A DNA stretch of 64,000 bases, taken from assembly GCA_033675265.1 (NCBI GenBank), contig JAUJYZ010000802.1, positions 147,001-211,000 on the forward strand, written 5' to 3'. Below, in pieces: positions 34,405 to 45,475 of the stretch. Origin of the DNA: Actinostola sp. cb2023 (Eukaryota; Cnidaria; Anthozoa; Actiniaria; Actinostolidae). How positions within the stretch are numbered: the first letter of the stretch is position 1; each line of letters opens with the position of its first letter. The translations under genes were made by a program, and so were the position numbers. Below the pieces are notes generated by a model. The model ran no database searches. It was not told the DNA's origin and saw only the letters and a list, made by a program, of their open reading frames with translations.

Positions 34405-37400
34405 TTTGTTCGGCTTCAAAATGACGAGTATGCGACGTATTTAATCGTATCCGGAGTTTCAAGATTACTCCGCAGATTTGAAAAGATAAAGGAGACACAG
34501 GACTCAAGTAGATTATGAATCTTAGTTTTGAAAGCAGCTGTAGATCTTCAAGCTATTAAAAGGTCAGGAATATTCTAGTTCATCGTTCAATGACTAGAAG
34601 TGGTAAAAGGACTAGAAGCTCGCTTAAAATATATATTTTTTAAAACAAACGCGAGGCCGTTATCGGAACCATCTGACCTATGCAACCTCAAGACGTATCA
34701 TGTTCGTACTCACCGGACTAATAGTCTCCCTCGTCACTCAACTGTCACTGATTGTCATGACGTCAGAGAAATTATATTGTATTGAAGAAGATGTCCTTGT
34801 TTTATTCGACGTTCGAACCGTAACTCGAACCCGAACTCGATTCCAAACTCGACGTTTCGGGATCTGAAGCTAGAGAGGGGACCTTTACACAAACTCATCA
34901 AAATCAAATCAATTGAACTCAAAGTCAAAAGGTAATCAAATGAACTCAAAGGCAAATCAAATGAACTCGACACATACATGTATATACATAGTCTCCCTCG
35001 TCACGCAACTGTCAGTCATTGTCAGGTCTCTCCTCGCGCAGCTGACATTGTCCTTGTTCTTCAACCAACTGGCATTCATTTTCAAGTACTTCCTCGAACA
35101 ACTGACATTTTCCTTTTCACAATGCCCGAGTGAACGCTCATTGAGCGTCTTGTTTAGATAAGAAATATAGTTTGGCTTTTCTTTTGAATGTATGAATTGA
35201 AGTGCAATGTCTAATTTCTGTAGGAATAATGTTCCATAAATTGATTATTTTGTTTCTTGTCTTGTCGAGTAGATACTATAATTGGTTCTATTAAATGTTT
35301 TGTGTAGATTATTAGATATCCTAGTATTGTGATGATGTATGTGAGTATTCTCTATACAGAAATCTTTAAAGTAACCTGGTAGCGTATTATTTGTTAGAGC
35401 AAAAGTAAAGGTACTTATGAGAAGATTATTAATTTGATGGATGTTTAGTAGATTTTAACCACAGTAGGTTTGTAGCTTTAAATATGCTTACAGTTTACAG
35501 TTACTGATTTACCTTTTGATCGAGGTATTCTTGCAGGGTTCTTCTTTTACGAATGATATATCATCGTCACTGTTGGATAAATCGGATTGAAATTTTAACA
35601 AGACGCTCAATGAGCGTACACTCGGGCTTATGAAAAGGACAATGTCAGTTGCGCGAGGAGAGACCTGACAATGACTGACAGTTGCGTGACGAGGGAGACT
35701 ATATGTCTGCCAGATGAAGGGCTATACGATTTACGAACATTGACCTTGCTTGCCTTAAATGCTTTGATGTAGTTTTGAAGAACGATTTTTACGATTCCTT
35801 TTCCTTCTGAATTTTTCAAACGTGGAATAAAATAAACATCCATCATGAGCTACTGAAAATAACTCGACTGGCTCGACTGTTTGCATGACTTCTGTACATA
35901 TAGCTTTCTGTCAATAGATGGAGTTATACATGACCGTTGTACGGCGTTGGTCGTGAGTTTAATTATAACAAGAGTCCGCGGAGATCTTTATCTATGAGTC
36001 AGACACAAGTCTCCCTCGTCATTGAGCGTCTTCTTCTATAATAGATCCCTAAAATCTAAGGACGTTTTGATTTCGATTGTATTTTTGCCGTTCACTGACC
36101 TGTTTTGAGCGTGGAAATTCGGTTTTAAATCAACGGTTCTAAAATTAGGTCGCCGGTAATAGATGTATGACTCAGATAAGGATTACTTTACAACTGTCAT
36201 CTTACTGAAAAGAACACGGATTTTCGAACATTGACCTTGCTCGATCGCCTTTGTCTCAATTCATTTTTGGATATGAGTTCGAGTTCGTGGAAAGGCGTTA
36301 TAGAACAGCCGATAAAACACGGGCTTTAAACAGGCTCATTTCACAGACAAAAGCATACGGCTATTCGTGTGGGCCCACTCTGAAAGATGTCGTTTCATTT
36401 ATAACAAAAGCAAACGCGCCTTAGCTTCATCGTGGAATGATCAACTACAATCCTGAACTTAATAGCTTGAAGATCTATGATGAGAAATCTTGAAACTCGA
36501 TAGGATCAAATACATCGCATTCTTCGCATTTTTTTGTCATTCCTTCACCTGAAAAAAAAAGAAAAAAAAAGAAAAAAGAAAGTGTATTTTCTAACTCGGG
36601 CTTCCTTCGGAAGGGCCCGAGTAATTATTTTCCTTTTTCCCCGTTTAACAAGACGCTCAATGAGCGTACACTCGGGCTTATGACAAGGACAATGTCAGTT
36701 GCGTGAGGAGAGACCTGACAATGACTGACAGTTGCGTGACGAGGGAGACTATGTATAGCATAGATAAAAATACGGTGATAACGACGGTACATGCACTCCA
36801 TTATAACTCTCTCTTTGACATACAAAAATACTATTTTGAACAGCATTAACACAATTAACTGCTTCTGTTAGATTTAAGATGTGACCTCAAGTGACCTCAA
36901 ATACGTTTAAATACGTACCACAGTGTACCTTCAAGAGTCCGCGGAGATCTTTATCTATGAGTCAGACACAAGTCTCCCTCGTCATTGAGCGTCTTCTTCT
37001 GTAATAGATCCCTAAAATCTAAAGACGTTTTGATTTCGATTGTATTTTTGCCGTTTACTGACCTGTTTTGAGCGTGGAAATTCGGTTTTAAATAGCGCTA
37101 CGCAACGGTTCTAAAATTAGGTCGCGTAATAGATGTATGACTCAGATAAGGATCACTTTACAACTGTCATCTTACTGAAAAGAACACGGATTTTCGAACA
37201 TTGACCTTGCTCGATCGCCTTTGCTTTGATGTAGTTTTGAAGTACGATTTTTACGATTCCTTTTCCTTCTGAATTTCTCAAACGTGGAATAAAATAAACA
37301 TCCATCATGAGTTACTGAAAATAATTCGACTGGCTCGACTGTTTGCAGTGTCACTTCTGTACATATAGCTTTCTGTCAATAGATGTACGGTTACATCGCT

Positions 37401-38545
37401 GGTCGTGAGTTTAATTAGAAATACTCAAGGACAGAACTGTACACGTACTATTACAATTACCAACAAACATGGCATAGCGACTACGGTATGATGTGACAAA
37501 GCTCGACACTCAAGGACATAGCTGTACACGTACTATTACAATAATTAGCAACAAACATGACAACATAGCGAGGTCATGATACTTTTTGAGTTCATTTCAT
37601 TTGCTTTTCAATTCATTTTTGGATGAGTTCGAGTTCGTGGAACGGCGTCATACAACAGCCGATAAAACACGGGCTTTAAACACGCTCATTTCACAGACAA
37701 AAGCATACGCCGATTCGCCCACTCTGAAAGATGTCGTTTCATTTATAACAAAAACAAACGCGCCTTAGCTTCATCGTCGAACGATCAACTAGAAATCTTG
37801 AAACTCGATACGATCAAATACATCGCATTCTTTCTTCGTTCTTCGCATTTTTTCTTCATTCTGTGGCCATGAGAAAAATAATAATAATAAAAACAAGAAA
37901 GTCCATTTTATAACTCGGGCTTCCTTCGGAAGGGCCCGAGTAATTAGTTTGTTTTTTTTAGAAAAAACAAGACGCTCAATGAGCGTACACTCGGGCTTAT
38001 GACAAGGACAATGTCAGTTGCGTGAGGAGAGACCTGACAATGACTGACAGTTGCGTGACGAGGGAGACTATGTATATACATGTATGTGTCGAGTTCATTT
38101 GATTTGCCTTTGACTTTGAGTTCATTTGATTACCTTTTGACTTTGAGTTCAATTGATTTAATTTTGATGAGTTCGTGTAAAGGCCCGCTCTCTAGCTTCA
38201 GATCCCGAAACGTCGAGTTTGGAATCGAGTTCGAGTTCGGGTTCGAGTTACGGTTTGAACGTCGAATAAAACAAGACGCTCAATGAGCGTATACTCGGGC
38301 TTATGATAAGGACAATGTCATTGCGTGAGGATCAAAAGACCTGACAATGACTCATAGTTGCTTGACGAGGGAGAATATGTATATATGTGTGGAGTTCATT
38401 TGATTTGCTTTTGAGTTTGAGTTCATTTGATTACGTTTTGACTTAGAGTTCAATAGATGATTTGCTTTAATTTTGATGAGTTCAGTCGTGTAAAGGCCCA
38501 GTCGAAAACGCTGAACATCTTTTAGAGTTGGCCCACACGAATCGG
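34323..38545. repeat. Left cluster of a palindrome-rich repeat family
   Basis: Three modules recur. (A) A hairpin built on ACTCGGGC...GCCCGAGT at 34324-34356, 36593-36624 and 37912-37942. (B) A block opening AAGACGCTCAATGAGCGTAC then ACTCGGGC and ending GTGACGAGGGAGACTAT at 35600-35703, 36650-36752, 37968-38070 and 38272-38375, inverted at 34985-35157. (C) A block with CATTGAGCGTCTTCTTCT at about 36010-36150 and 36970-37105. The segment 34800-35050 is also inverted at about 38020-38275. No coding capacity is visible. Confidence 0.75.
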
Positions 38546-39083
38546 CGTATGTGGTTTGTATGTGAGAGCGTATTTAAGAAGAACTGTGGATGGCTTGTCT
38601 TGAATACAACATAATTTACCTTTTGGCCAGATCAACTACTTCTTTCACTTCTAGTCGTCGAAGACGATGGCTTAGGTCTTAGTATCTGCTCTGATCAACA
38701 GGCTTTTTGGAAAACCCGAAATTTTCACGACTTTAAAGCCTTTGATTTTCCATCGAATTTGCTATTTTTAAAATGCACTTTCAAATCGATTACATCAATT
38801 GTTCGGAATGGTTTTCTTAATTGTTCAAGGCAGAACAGGAAGAAGAAAGTACCAATAGCGAACTTCTTTCTTCTCGTTCTTGTGATGCTTTTCTGATATC
38901 ATTTTAGTCAAAATCAGAGTGAAAATATTCGGCCTAAAAAAAAAAAACAATACATCTGCTAGCGCTTGGAGCCGAAAGTTAGTTTTGTCGGTCCGCATTC
39001 AGAAAATAGATTTAGTGAAGTGAAGATTTCCCAGACCTTATACTGGAAGACTCCTTCTCTCTTCTTCATGGTGTGTTGATAGA
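38546..39083. other. Left flank of the Polinton, no gene seen
   Basis: Single-copy-looking sequence with one A run near 38937. Its last five bases (ATAGA, 39079-39083) are repeated right after the Polinton. Confidence 0.5.
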
Positions 39084-39486
39084 AGTAGATAGCAGTGGCC
39101 GATTCGAGCTCACTTTTGCGTAATCTACGACTAAATGATCCATCATATTTTGAATAAAAGTATATGATGTCCTTATTTCAACAATAGTGGATTTTAATTT
39201 AGTATAACCTATCTCGAAAAATCCGTTATATTAAACCAAATATGTTAAACCCAAAAACTATGGTATAAAGTAGGTGCGTTTATTTTTTATTGTTCAGAAA
39301 TAGTACTTTCCATAGTAAACATCTCATAATTCCATAAAATATGTTAAACTCGAAAACTGTGGTATAAAGTATGTGCGTTTATTTTTTATTGTTCAGAAAA
39401 TAGTGGATTCATCTAATATTATTATCAAATTAATCCCTGGGGGTGCGTTTATTATTTAAAAAAATTATAGTATAGAATAGTATATA
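39084..39486. repeat. Polinton left terminal inverted repeat
   Basis: 403 bp, nearly identical to the reverse complement of 61394-61796. It contains an internal direct repeat about 101 bp apart (39241 and 39342; GTGCGTTTATTTTTTATTGT). It ends exactly at a start codon. Confidence 0.92.
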
Positions 39487-40083
39487 ATGAGTTCAACAAG
39501 TGTTAATAAGAAGGCAAATCCAGTTAAAAAACGTATAAAATCAACACCAATTAAAAAACAACCAAAATCCTTTTTCATGTCGAGTAATCTTTTAGATCAG
39601 GCTGTACTTGAAATAAAGGTCTCAAATCAAAAAACAAATAAAGATGGGTATACACTAGTATATTTCGGTGCTGGTTGGGATTTTAAACCAGTCAATAACC
39701 CATTATTTAGTAAGTTTAATCATTTTATTTTCATAGATAGTTTACCAAATTTAAGCCATTATAATGAGGGTGATTCAGGTTATGAGAAAAGTAAGAATAT
39801 TAAAGTATTCCTAGAAACTTTATCAAATTCAGCTTTAAGTTATAATCTTAAATTAATTAGTATTAGAAGAAATCTATTAACATTTAAAAATGATAAAATT
39901 AAGTTAGAATATTATTTTAATACTACAGTCCAAGAAGCTTTAACCAATACTGCTATAAGAAGAAAAATTAATAAGGCAGTATGGAACCATATCCAGGGAT
40001 TCAATCCTTATGTGTATGGGTTAAAAACGGGGGATTTACCTAACTTGTTAGAGAATCGCAGTAAATTACGTGAATTAAAATAG
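39487..40083 (+). CDS. Polinton ORF with methyltransferase-like fold
   Basis: 198 residues, intact, starting at the inner edge of the left terminal repeat. The first 43 residues (KKQPKSFFMSSNLLDQ near the end) are a basic leader shared with the polymerase gene at the other end. From residue 55 the protein reads TLVYFGAGWDFKPV and then FNHFIFIDSLPN. This resembles the glycine-rich loop and acidic strand end of Rossmann-fold SAM-dependent methyltransferases. The similarity is by pattern only, and the substrate is unknown. A nucleic-acid-modifying role would suit a virus-like element, but that is inference. TATATA lies directly before the ATG. Confidence 0.55.
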   Translation: MSSTSVNKKANPVKKRIKSTPIKKQPKSFFMSSNLLDQAVLEIKVSNQKTNKDGYTLVYFGAGWDFKPVNNPLFSKFNHFIFIDSLPNLSHYNEGDSGYEKSKNIKVFLETLSNSALSYNLKLISIRRNLLTFKNDKIKLEYYFNTTVQEALTNTAIRRKINKAVWNHIQGFNPYVYGLKTGDLPNLLENRSKLRELK

Positions 40084-40170
40084 TTATAATTGATTGATGT
40101 TTTATTTTTTTGTTACATTTCTAATTAATAATTAAAAATGTAATTGTTGGAAATTGATGATTGTATACAT

Positions 40171-41682
40171 CTATCGAAACATATACCAAGCAAGGCCAGC
40201 AGCCCCAACTGTTATAGCAGCTAAATTATTTTCATGTGTTTTAGATGGTGGTGAAGGGTTTACATATGGTTTATCTGACTTATTTGAAATATCTGGTTTA
40301 TCAATCTGATGTGGTAGTTTAACCTTTGAATGACCCATGTTATTATGTTTTATACCAACAGATTTCGTTTCATAATTAATATTATTAACACCAAAGGTCA
40401 TATCTGCTGAAGCTTTTAACAACTTATTATTATAACCGATAACAGTATTATTATTGATTATTAGATTCGATGGTAGTAACCAGCAACCAATAGCCACAGC
40501 AAGATCTAATTTTTGTTTCGATTCTTGTACCGCTAATTGGTATCTCTGTATACTTTTAGAAATATCTACCTCAATTATACTGCTTTCGAATAGTCTTAAA
40601 AATTCAAGTTGTGTTTCTTGTGAAGAACCCGAGTTGTCAACAATAGATGATCGTGTATTTACTTGAGATCCTAGGATACAATACACATAAGCCTCGATTG
40701 ACTGGTTCAGTCGTGAGAGTCCAGCTCTGGTTAAACCTTTTGATTTATTCAGCATAAAATATAAATATGGATGCTCTTGTAGTGGTGAGATATGATCAAG
40801 TTTATTTCCACCGTATTGTCCAGTCTCATCACCAAATTTGAATTTACCACCAGGCCATTTATTTGTAAACAATCCATCCATCTTTTTATCATAGGATTTA
40901 GTTACATCATCAACCTTATCAAATATTTTCTTATAGATTCGACCAAGACCATTGTTTTCATCACCAGTAAATCGAAAGTTACTATTTGGTGATATATCAA
41001 ACTCTCGACATATCTTATTATAACCACTCTTATCAAATTTGTTATTAATATTAGTAAAAGATCGATCTCCAGGTAGTTGAACATTCATCTGTGATAAAAC
41101 TCGCCTACTCGTAAACAGTATATGAAATTTGAGTAATGAGTTGATCATAGGATTATTGATTTTTGTTATTAGGTCGACACCGATTCCACATCCAGAAGTT
41201 GCACACCAACAAGCGAAACTTAATTGTTGAGGGTAGTAAGACATATTAGGACTATTCAACCATATGTAAGCTTCTTTCGAAGTAACATGATTTAATACTA
41301 TATCTGTTAACATATCTCGTGGGTTTATTGTAAACTTTTTACTTGGTGTTACATAAATATCGAGTGATGTGGAATCATACTTTGGAGGTGGTTTATCAAA
41401 TGATGTACAAGTGATTGGGTATAGTGTTTTTGTCATAGTTAGCTCTTTTGGAAATGTGTTATTAGATGTGGTTCTAAGGAAGTCACGAATATTTTCAGGG
41501 CCTTCTTCAACTTTACCATGCCAGAGAGGAAATGGATATACTGTTTTAACTAGATTACCATTCTCATCAAACGGATTGTAATCAACACCATTACTAAGAA
41601 ATTGAACATTACTACTACTATCCTCTGAAAAACGAAATTTATCATAATTTGGATACTTTTTAATGAATTCAGTAAATTTCAT
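40171..41682 (-). CDS. Polinton protein of unknown function (503 aa), C-terminal membrane anchor
   Basis: An intact single frame. N-terminal motif PFPLWHGKVEEGPENIRDFL. The middle is rich in hydrophobic and aromatic residues with a cysteine cluster (SFACWCATSGCGIG). A Pro/Lys-rich linker leads to a short hydrophobic C-terminus (ITVGAAGLAWYMF) that could be a tail anchor. It sits among candidate virion genes on the same strand. It could be an additional structural or membrane-associated virion protein; I do not recognise a catalytic motif. TATAATATG overlaps the start codon. Confidence 0.65.
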   Translation of the reverse strand: MKFTEFIKKYPNYDKFRFSEDSSSNVQFLSNGVDYNPFDENGNLVKTVYPFPLWHGKVEEGPENIRDFLRTTSNNTFPKELTMTKTLYPITCTSFDKPPPKYDSTSLDIYVTPSKKFTINPRDMLTDIVLNHVTSKEAYIWLNSPNMSYYPQQLSFACWCATSGCGIGVDLITKINNPMINSLLKFHILFTSRRVLSQMNVQLPGDRSFTNINNKFDKSGYNKICREFDISPNSNFRFTGDENNGLGRIYKKIFDKVDDVTKSYDKKMDGLFTNKWPGGKFKFGDETGQYGGNKLDHISPLQEHPYLYFMLNKSKGLTRAGLSRLNQSIEAYVYCILGSQVNTRSSIVDNSGSSQETQLEFLRLFESSIIEVDISKSIQRYQLAVQESKQKLDLAVAIGCWLLPSNLIINNNTVIGYNNKLLKASADMTFGVNNINYETKSVGIKHNNMGHSKVKLPHQIDKPDISNKSDKPYVNPSPPSKTHENNLAAITVGAAGLAWYMFR

Positions 41683-41785
41683 ATTATATTATTATAATAT
41701 GAGATAATATTTATATATATTTAATTCTTATCATATCGCAACTTGTATATATACCCTCCGTAAGGTGTTGTATCAAAGGATAAAG

Positions 41786-42310
41786 TTATTTCTTTGGATT
41801 TACGAGCTGGTCTACAATCTCCTTTCTCAGTTCCTCCCTCATCTTTTGAACATCTGGAACATCGTTTTTTAAAAAAGCCTTATTCCGTTTCACCCTAATA
41901 CTACTCTTTAGTTTTTCATATTTTTTGAGTTCAGTTATAATGTATTCAAATTCTTTCTCATCAATCTTGTTATCGCTCAAGGCTTTTGATACAAGATCAC
42001 ATATACTATCTTCTTTTGATTTTGCAAGCTGAATAGTATTTTCATGTTTTGTTACCTTTTTAGTAAGTTTTTTCGTGAAAATTGTACAACTAGCTGATAT
42101 TAAACCTAACAACCCGCCAACAGCCGATAAAGGAACGCCGATAATGATCCCAGGTCCTGTTAAACTAGTAGTTACACCAGAACCGGTTAAAATGACAGAC
42201 AAGACTCCTGTTGCAACTGCAGTTTTATGCAGTATACCACGTATCTTACTATATTTTTTCCTAACATTTTCATAATGTTTTACCTCAGCTCCTAGTTGTG
42301 ATAGTACCAT
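41786..42310 (-). CDS. Polinton hairpin-membrane protein (174 aa)
   Basis: Residues 30-85 hold two Gly-rich hydrophobic segments (VATGVLSVILTGSGVT and IIIGVPLSAVGGLLGLIS) that would form a membrane hairpin. After them comes a charged, probably helical, C-terminus (KSKEDSICDLVSKAL, EFEYIITELKKYEKLK). Function unknown. Its start lacks the TATATA box of its neighbours, having only TAAAT before ATG. Confidence 0.6.
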   Translation of the reverse strand: MVLSQLGAEVKHYENVRKKYSKIRGILHKTAVATGVLSVILTGSGVTTSLTGPGIIIGVPLSAVGGLLGLISASCTIFTKKLTKKVTKHENTIQLAKSKEDSICDLVSKALSDNKIDEKEFEYIITELKKYEKLKSSIRVKRNKAFLKNDVPDVQKMREELRKEIVDQLVNPKK

Positions 42311-42415
42311 ATTTACTTTGTGTAACCTGAAATTCTCACCAGTTGTTGTACTTCTGGTACTTCCGGATAAATCATATCATAATCAACCATATATATAATA
42401 CAACATATTATTATT

Positions 42416-43060
42416 TTATATGATTTCAATCACCATCATCATTGGATATATTCCAGCATCAATGCTCTTACCACTAGAATCTGTAACCCAAACCCTAATA
42501 CTATTAATATAATCATCATTTTTAATAGGTGTGTACAGGGTATTATTAGGATGATAGGTTACTTTTTCTCCAGCCTTGTTTAATTCAACACATGCTAATA
42601 TTTGTGAATATTTATTATTTAATAAAACCTGTGTAGAATCAATAAGATCACAATTAATGCAGGCATCTTGAGTAGGTTGTATAATATTGATATTATATAC
42701 GGTATTTACTACAAGACCTGTTGTAATGTTTAATAATTTTGATAAACTCACATTTAATTCAGCCTCTACTGTCGAGGTGATATTATATTTTTTATCTACA
42801 ATTGTGATTAAAACTTTTTTATCGCCAAGTGAAACCGCTTTATCAACAGCATTTTTAAAACTAAAATTAGTGTAGTTTCCTTTTGGAATCCGTATCACAA
42901 CATCCCCATTTCCATCTGAAATAGTTCCTTCACTCGGAAGATTATACAAATGATTATGAAAACTACAACTTACAAGTGATATACGTGTACTCTTTTTAAT
43001 AGGATTTTTAAACCAAATAGTTTCATCTGCTTTTGTTTTTTCAATATACAATATTACCAT
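42416..43060 (-). CDS. Putative Polinton minor capsid (penton-like) protein
   Basis: 214 residues, intact and predicted to be all-beta: short alternating strands throughout (ISLVSCSFHNHLYN, then INSIRVWVTDSSGK and AGIYPMMMVIEI at the C-terminus). The size and position suit the single-jelly-roll minor capsid protein that forms vertices in Polinton/adintovirus-type particles. No residue-level signature proves this; it is inferred from size, strand pattern and context. Upstream element TATATAGTATAAATG. Confidence 0.5.
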   Translation of the reverse strand: MVILYIEKTKADETIWFKNPIKKSTRISLVSCSFHNHLYNLPSEGTISDGNGDVVIRIPKGNYTNFSFKNAVDKAVSLGDKKVLITIVDKKYNITSTVEAELNVSLSKLLNITTGLVVNTVYNINIIQPTQDACINCDLIDSTQVLLNNKYSQILACVELNKAGEKVTYHPNNTLYTPIKNDDYINSIRVWVTDSSGKSIDAGIYPMMMVIEII

Positions 43061-43073
43061 TTATACTATATAA

Positions 43074-44099
43074 TCATCTTTTATTTTTATATCTTTCAAC
43101 AAAATACAAAACAACAGCAACTATCAATAACCAAGCGTTTTTAGCTAAGAAACTAATAACCTCACCCGCGGTTCTGAAAATAAAAGAAGCTATACTACCT
43201 AGCATGCCGGGTAGTATCTGGGCTAGCTTCTTACCAATAGCTTTCAAACCATTTCCTAAACCTTTTGCAACACCGGATAATCCGCTTTTTAGACTAGAAA
43301 TAATAACACTAATAATAATACTAACTGCAGATACAACAGAAAAAACAGTAAAACCATACTTTTTAAAAACAGCTTTTATACGATCTCTCAGAGACATTCG
43401 CCCTTCTATTACTTCATTTTGTTCTTCTAATTGTTCAATCTCATTTCTAGTTTCCTCAATCTGTTCACGGAGTGATATATTCAATCTTTCTCTAACATCA
43501 TTAGAGCCAGCTTGAGATATATTATCCAATTCTTCTTTTAATGTTTGTAATTTTTCTCGATGATGTGAAAATATAGTTCTTTCATTATTCTCAACAACTT
43601 TTTCAGCAGGATCACCAAGATAGTTTACAATTGTTTTAGGTAACTTACCATTTAATTCACCCTCAGCATTAAACAGAACATGATGTTTGCTGCCCAGTCT
43701 ATTAATTCTTACTATCACTCTATCATATTCATCAATTGTAGTGACGAATGGAGAGTTTTTAGGATTTACATTAGGATACTTGGTTTTGATTCTATCCCAA
43801 GCTTCTTCAACTCTTTCTTCACTATGTTTAGCAAGGTCTACCATTTCTATGTCTTCTCTTGCCCTTATTGCCCAATCTTCATTGCTTTCATCAGAGGTCT
43901 TAAATAATTTATATCCTCGTTCTCTTGATATCCCCCTCCTACGAAACCATTCTTTAGTCCGTTCCCACCAAGTGTGTCTAGGTTCTTTTTGTTGTGGTAA
44001 TAATTCCGCTAGTTCATCATCTGTGATAGGGATGTTTACATCTTCAGACCCTCCTTCAAGAGGATGAAAATCTGTATCAGGAAATATTTCACCTTCCAT
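43074..44099 (-). CDS. Polinton coiled-coil/membrane protein (341 aa)
   Basis: An acidic N-terminus is followed by a basic WWERTKEWFRRRG segment. There is a long coiled coil at about residues 165-225 (REKLQTLKEELDNI through EQIEETRNEIEQLEEQNE). Two hydrophobic stretches come near the C-terminus (VFSVVSAVSIIISVIIS and WLLIVAVVLYFV), separated by a Gly/Lys amphipathic region. Probably a virion or host-membrane-acting protein; I do not recognise an enzyme. It ends 14 bp before the start of the penton-like gene, so the two are tightly packed. Confidence 0.62.
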   Translation of the reverse strand: MEGEIFPDTDFHPLEGGSEDVNIPITDDELAELLPQQKEPRHTWWERTKEWFRRRGISRERGYKLFKTSDESNEDWAIRAREDIEMVDLAKHSEERVEEAWDRIKTKYPNVNPKNSPFVTTIDEYDRVIVRINRLGSKHHVLFNAEGELNGKLPKTIVNYLGDPAEKVVENNERTIFSHHREKLQTLKEELDNISQAGSNDVRERLNISLREQIEETRNEIEQLEEQNEVIEGRMSLRDRIKAVFKKYGFTVFSVVSAVSIIISVIISSLKSGLSGVAKGLGNGLKAIGKKLAQILPGMLGSIASFIFRTAGEVISFLAKNAWLLIVAVVLYFVERYKNKR

Positions 44100-44150
44100 C
44101 TACTATATATAAATTAGTAAATTGTTTTTATATAAATTAGTAAATTGTTT

Positions 44151-44576
44151 TTATATAATTTTTGATGCTAAATAACCAGCAGTCAACATACCACCACCAA
44201 CATATAGAATTTCATATTGTTTTTGTTTACTACTCGGTTTATAATAGTCTGAGAATTGTGGTTCTTGCTTATTAATGTTTGATTCGGGGTGTACATCCCT
44301 ATATAGTTTAAAATTATGATCCGTATTCCTTAGATTATTATCAGCTATATTCTTTCTTTCATACTGAGTAGTCAACCAGTCTTGATATAGTTGTCGATCC
44401 TTTTCAAATTCTCCCATATCTTGTTGGTATTTTTCAAGTGCTTTATCGTGTCGAAGCCTCTCCCCATCAGTATGTTTAGGATCTGAGCTGAGGGCTTTAG
44501 CTAAATACATCGACCCTGTAAAGGCTGACGCATTTAAAACGGCCCCCATTATCATCATCGCAATAGCACTTGCCAT
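44151..44576 (-). CDS. Polinton small membrane protein (141 aa)
   Basis: Hydrophobic N-terminus (IAMMIMGAVLNASAF) and C-terminus (ILYVGGGMLTAGYLA) flank a charged helical middle (DKALEKYQQDMGEFEKDRQL). Similar small proteins accompany capsid genes in cnidarian Polintons as far as I know; function unassigned. TATAATATATAGATG at the start. Confidence 0.58.
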   Translation of the reverse strand: MASAIAMMIMGAVLNASAFTGSMYLAKALSSDPKHTDGERLRHDKALEKYQQDMGEFEKDRQLYQDWLTTQYERKNIADNNLRNTDHNFKLYRDVHPESNINKQEPQFSDYYKPSSKQKQYEILYVGGGMLTAGYLASKII

Positions 44577-44604
44577 CTATATATTATACAATGCTATTAT
44601 CTTT

Positions 44605-44826
44605 TTATACCGATTTTGGAAGAATCTTTTGATCTTCTAGATATTGTTTACATACATACATACTTCCAGCAAGAACAAGCACCCATTTGCCGTAATTAGT
44701 GACGCTTGTGCTTGGATCACCAAGGAAATTCTCCCTCATAACTTTCTTACCAGCATATCCAATAATAGCCGCTACCCCAATAATGACAGCGGAATCCATC
44801 GTTGACTTAACTAATTTGTTTTCCAT
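44605..44826 (-). CDS. Polinton small two-helix membrane protein (73 aa)
   Basis: Two hydrophobic helices (SAVIIGVAAIIGYAG and WVLVLAGSMYVC) joined by a polar loop, with a C-terminus KQYLEDQKILP. It may be a small virion membrane component. Start preceded by TTATATATAAGAAGATG. Confidence 0.55.
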   Translation of the reverse strand: MENKLVKSTMDSAVIIGVAAIIGYAGKKVMRENFLGDPSTSVTNYGKWVLVLAGSMYVCKQYLEDQKILPKSV

Positions 44827-44871
44827 CTTCTTATATATAATATGAAAGTTAAATTATTTTTTATATAGTTA

Positions 44872-45309
44872 TCATTCCATCCCAATTCTAGGTATTGGGA
44901 TCATTGATGTTCTACCTGGTTTATCATCTTTTACATCATTGTGATCTATTTTTGGTTGTGTTATAGATTTTATATTTGATTGATCACTTTTTTTCCACCT
45001 CAGATAAAGATCTAAAGCAGTCAAACTGATACCAACGATCGTCAGCACTATTGTCATACTAGGCATCCATTTTGAACTAGAACCTTCTTCAATATCATCA
45101 TCAGTAACATCACGGCTATCTTCAATATAATCATCAGTAACATCACGGCTCTTTTCCATTTCAAGAGCTTTCTTAGCTTTTTGATGATAAAGAGCAAGCT
45201 TTTTACCGGCTTCTACCCTTTTTGGATCCTTAATATGGACTATCTTTTGTTCAGGCTCTTTGGTAATAATCTCTGTTTTATTATCTTCAGTCATATAGTC
45301 TATAAACAT
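44872..45309 (-). CDS. Polinton single-pass membrane protein (140-145 aa)
   Basis: Two in-frame ATGs (45309 and 45294) exist; TATAGACTATATG favours the second. The product has a basic motif (KDPKRVEAGKKLALYHQ), a duplicated acidic SRDVTDD block, one hydrophobic helix (MTIVLTIVGISLTALDLYL) and a short basic tail. Function unknown. Confidence 0.58.
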   Translation of the reverse strand: MFIDYMTEDNKTEIITKEPEQKIVHIKDPKRVEAGKKLALYHQKAKKALEMEKSRDVTDDYIEDSRDVTDDDIEEGSSSKWMPSMTIVLTIVGISLTALDLYLRWKKSDQSNIKSITQPKIDHNDVKDDKPGRTSMIPIPRIGME

Positions 45310-45344
45310 ATTTATTTTTTTTTATATATATTTATAAAATATAT

Positions 45345-45475
45345 CAACTCAACAGTATGCTCAGCAACTGCTCAAGAGGTTCCAACAGTATGCTCAACAG
45401 CTGCTCAAGAGATTCCAACAGATGCTCAACAGTATGCTCAAGAGATTCCAACAGATGCTCAAGAGATTCTATGAA
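45345..45475. repeat. 11-bp-periodic minisatellite, downstream of nuclease gene
   Basis: Alternating CTCAAGAG and CTCAACAG cores (for example TGCTCAAGAGATTCCAACAG). It starts at the stop codon of the Bro-N/nuclease gene. A related array lies at 46352-46505. Confidence 0.85.

Noticed and set aside
34291..35161. Several 60-82 residue ORFs in the repeat cluster
   Set aside because: They follow repeat modules and recur in inverted copies without conserved reading frames.
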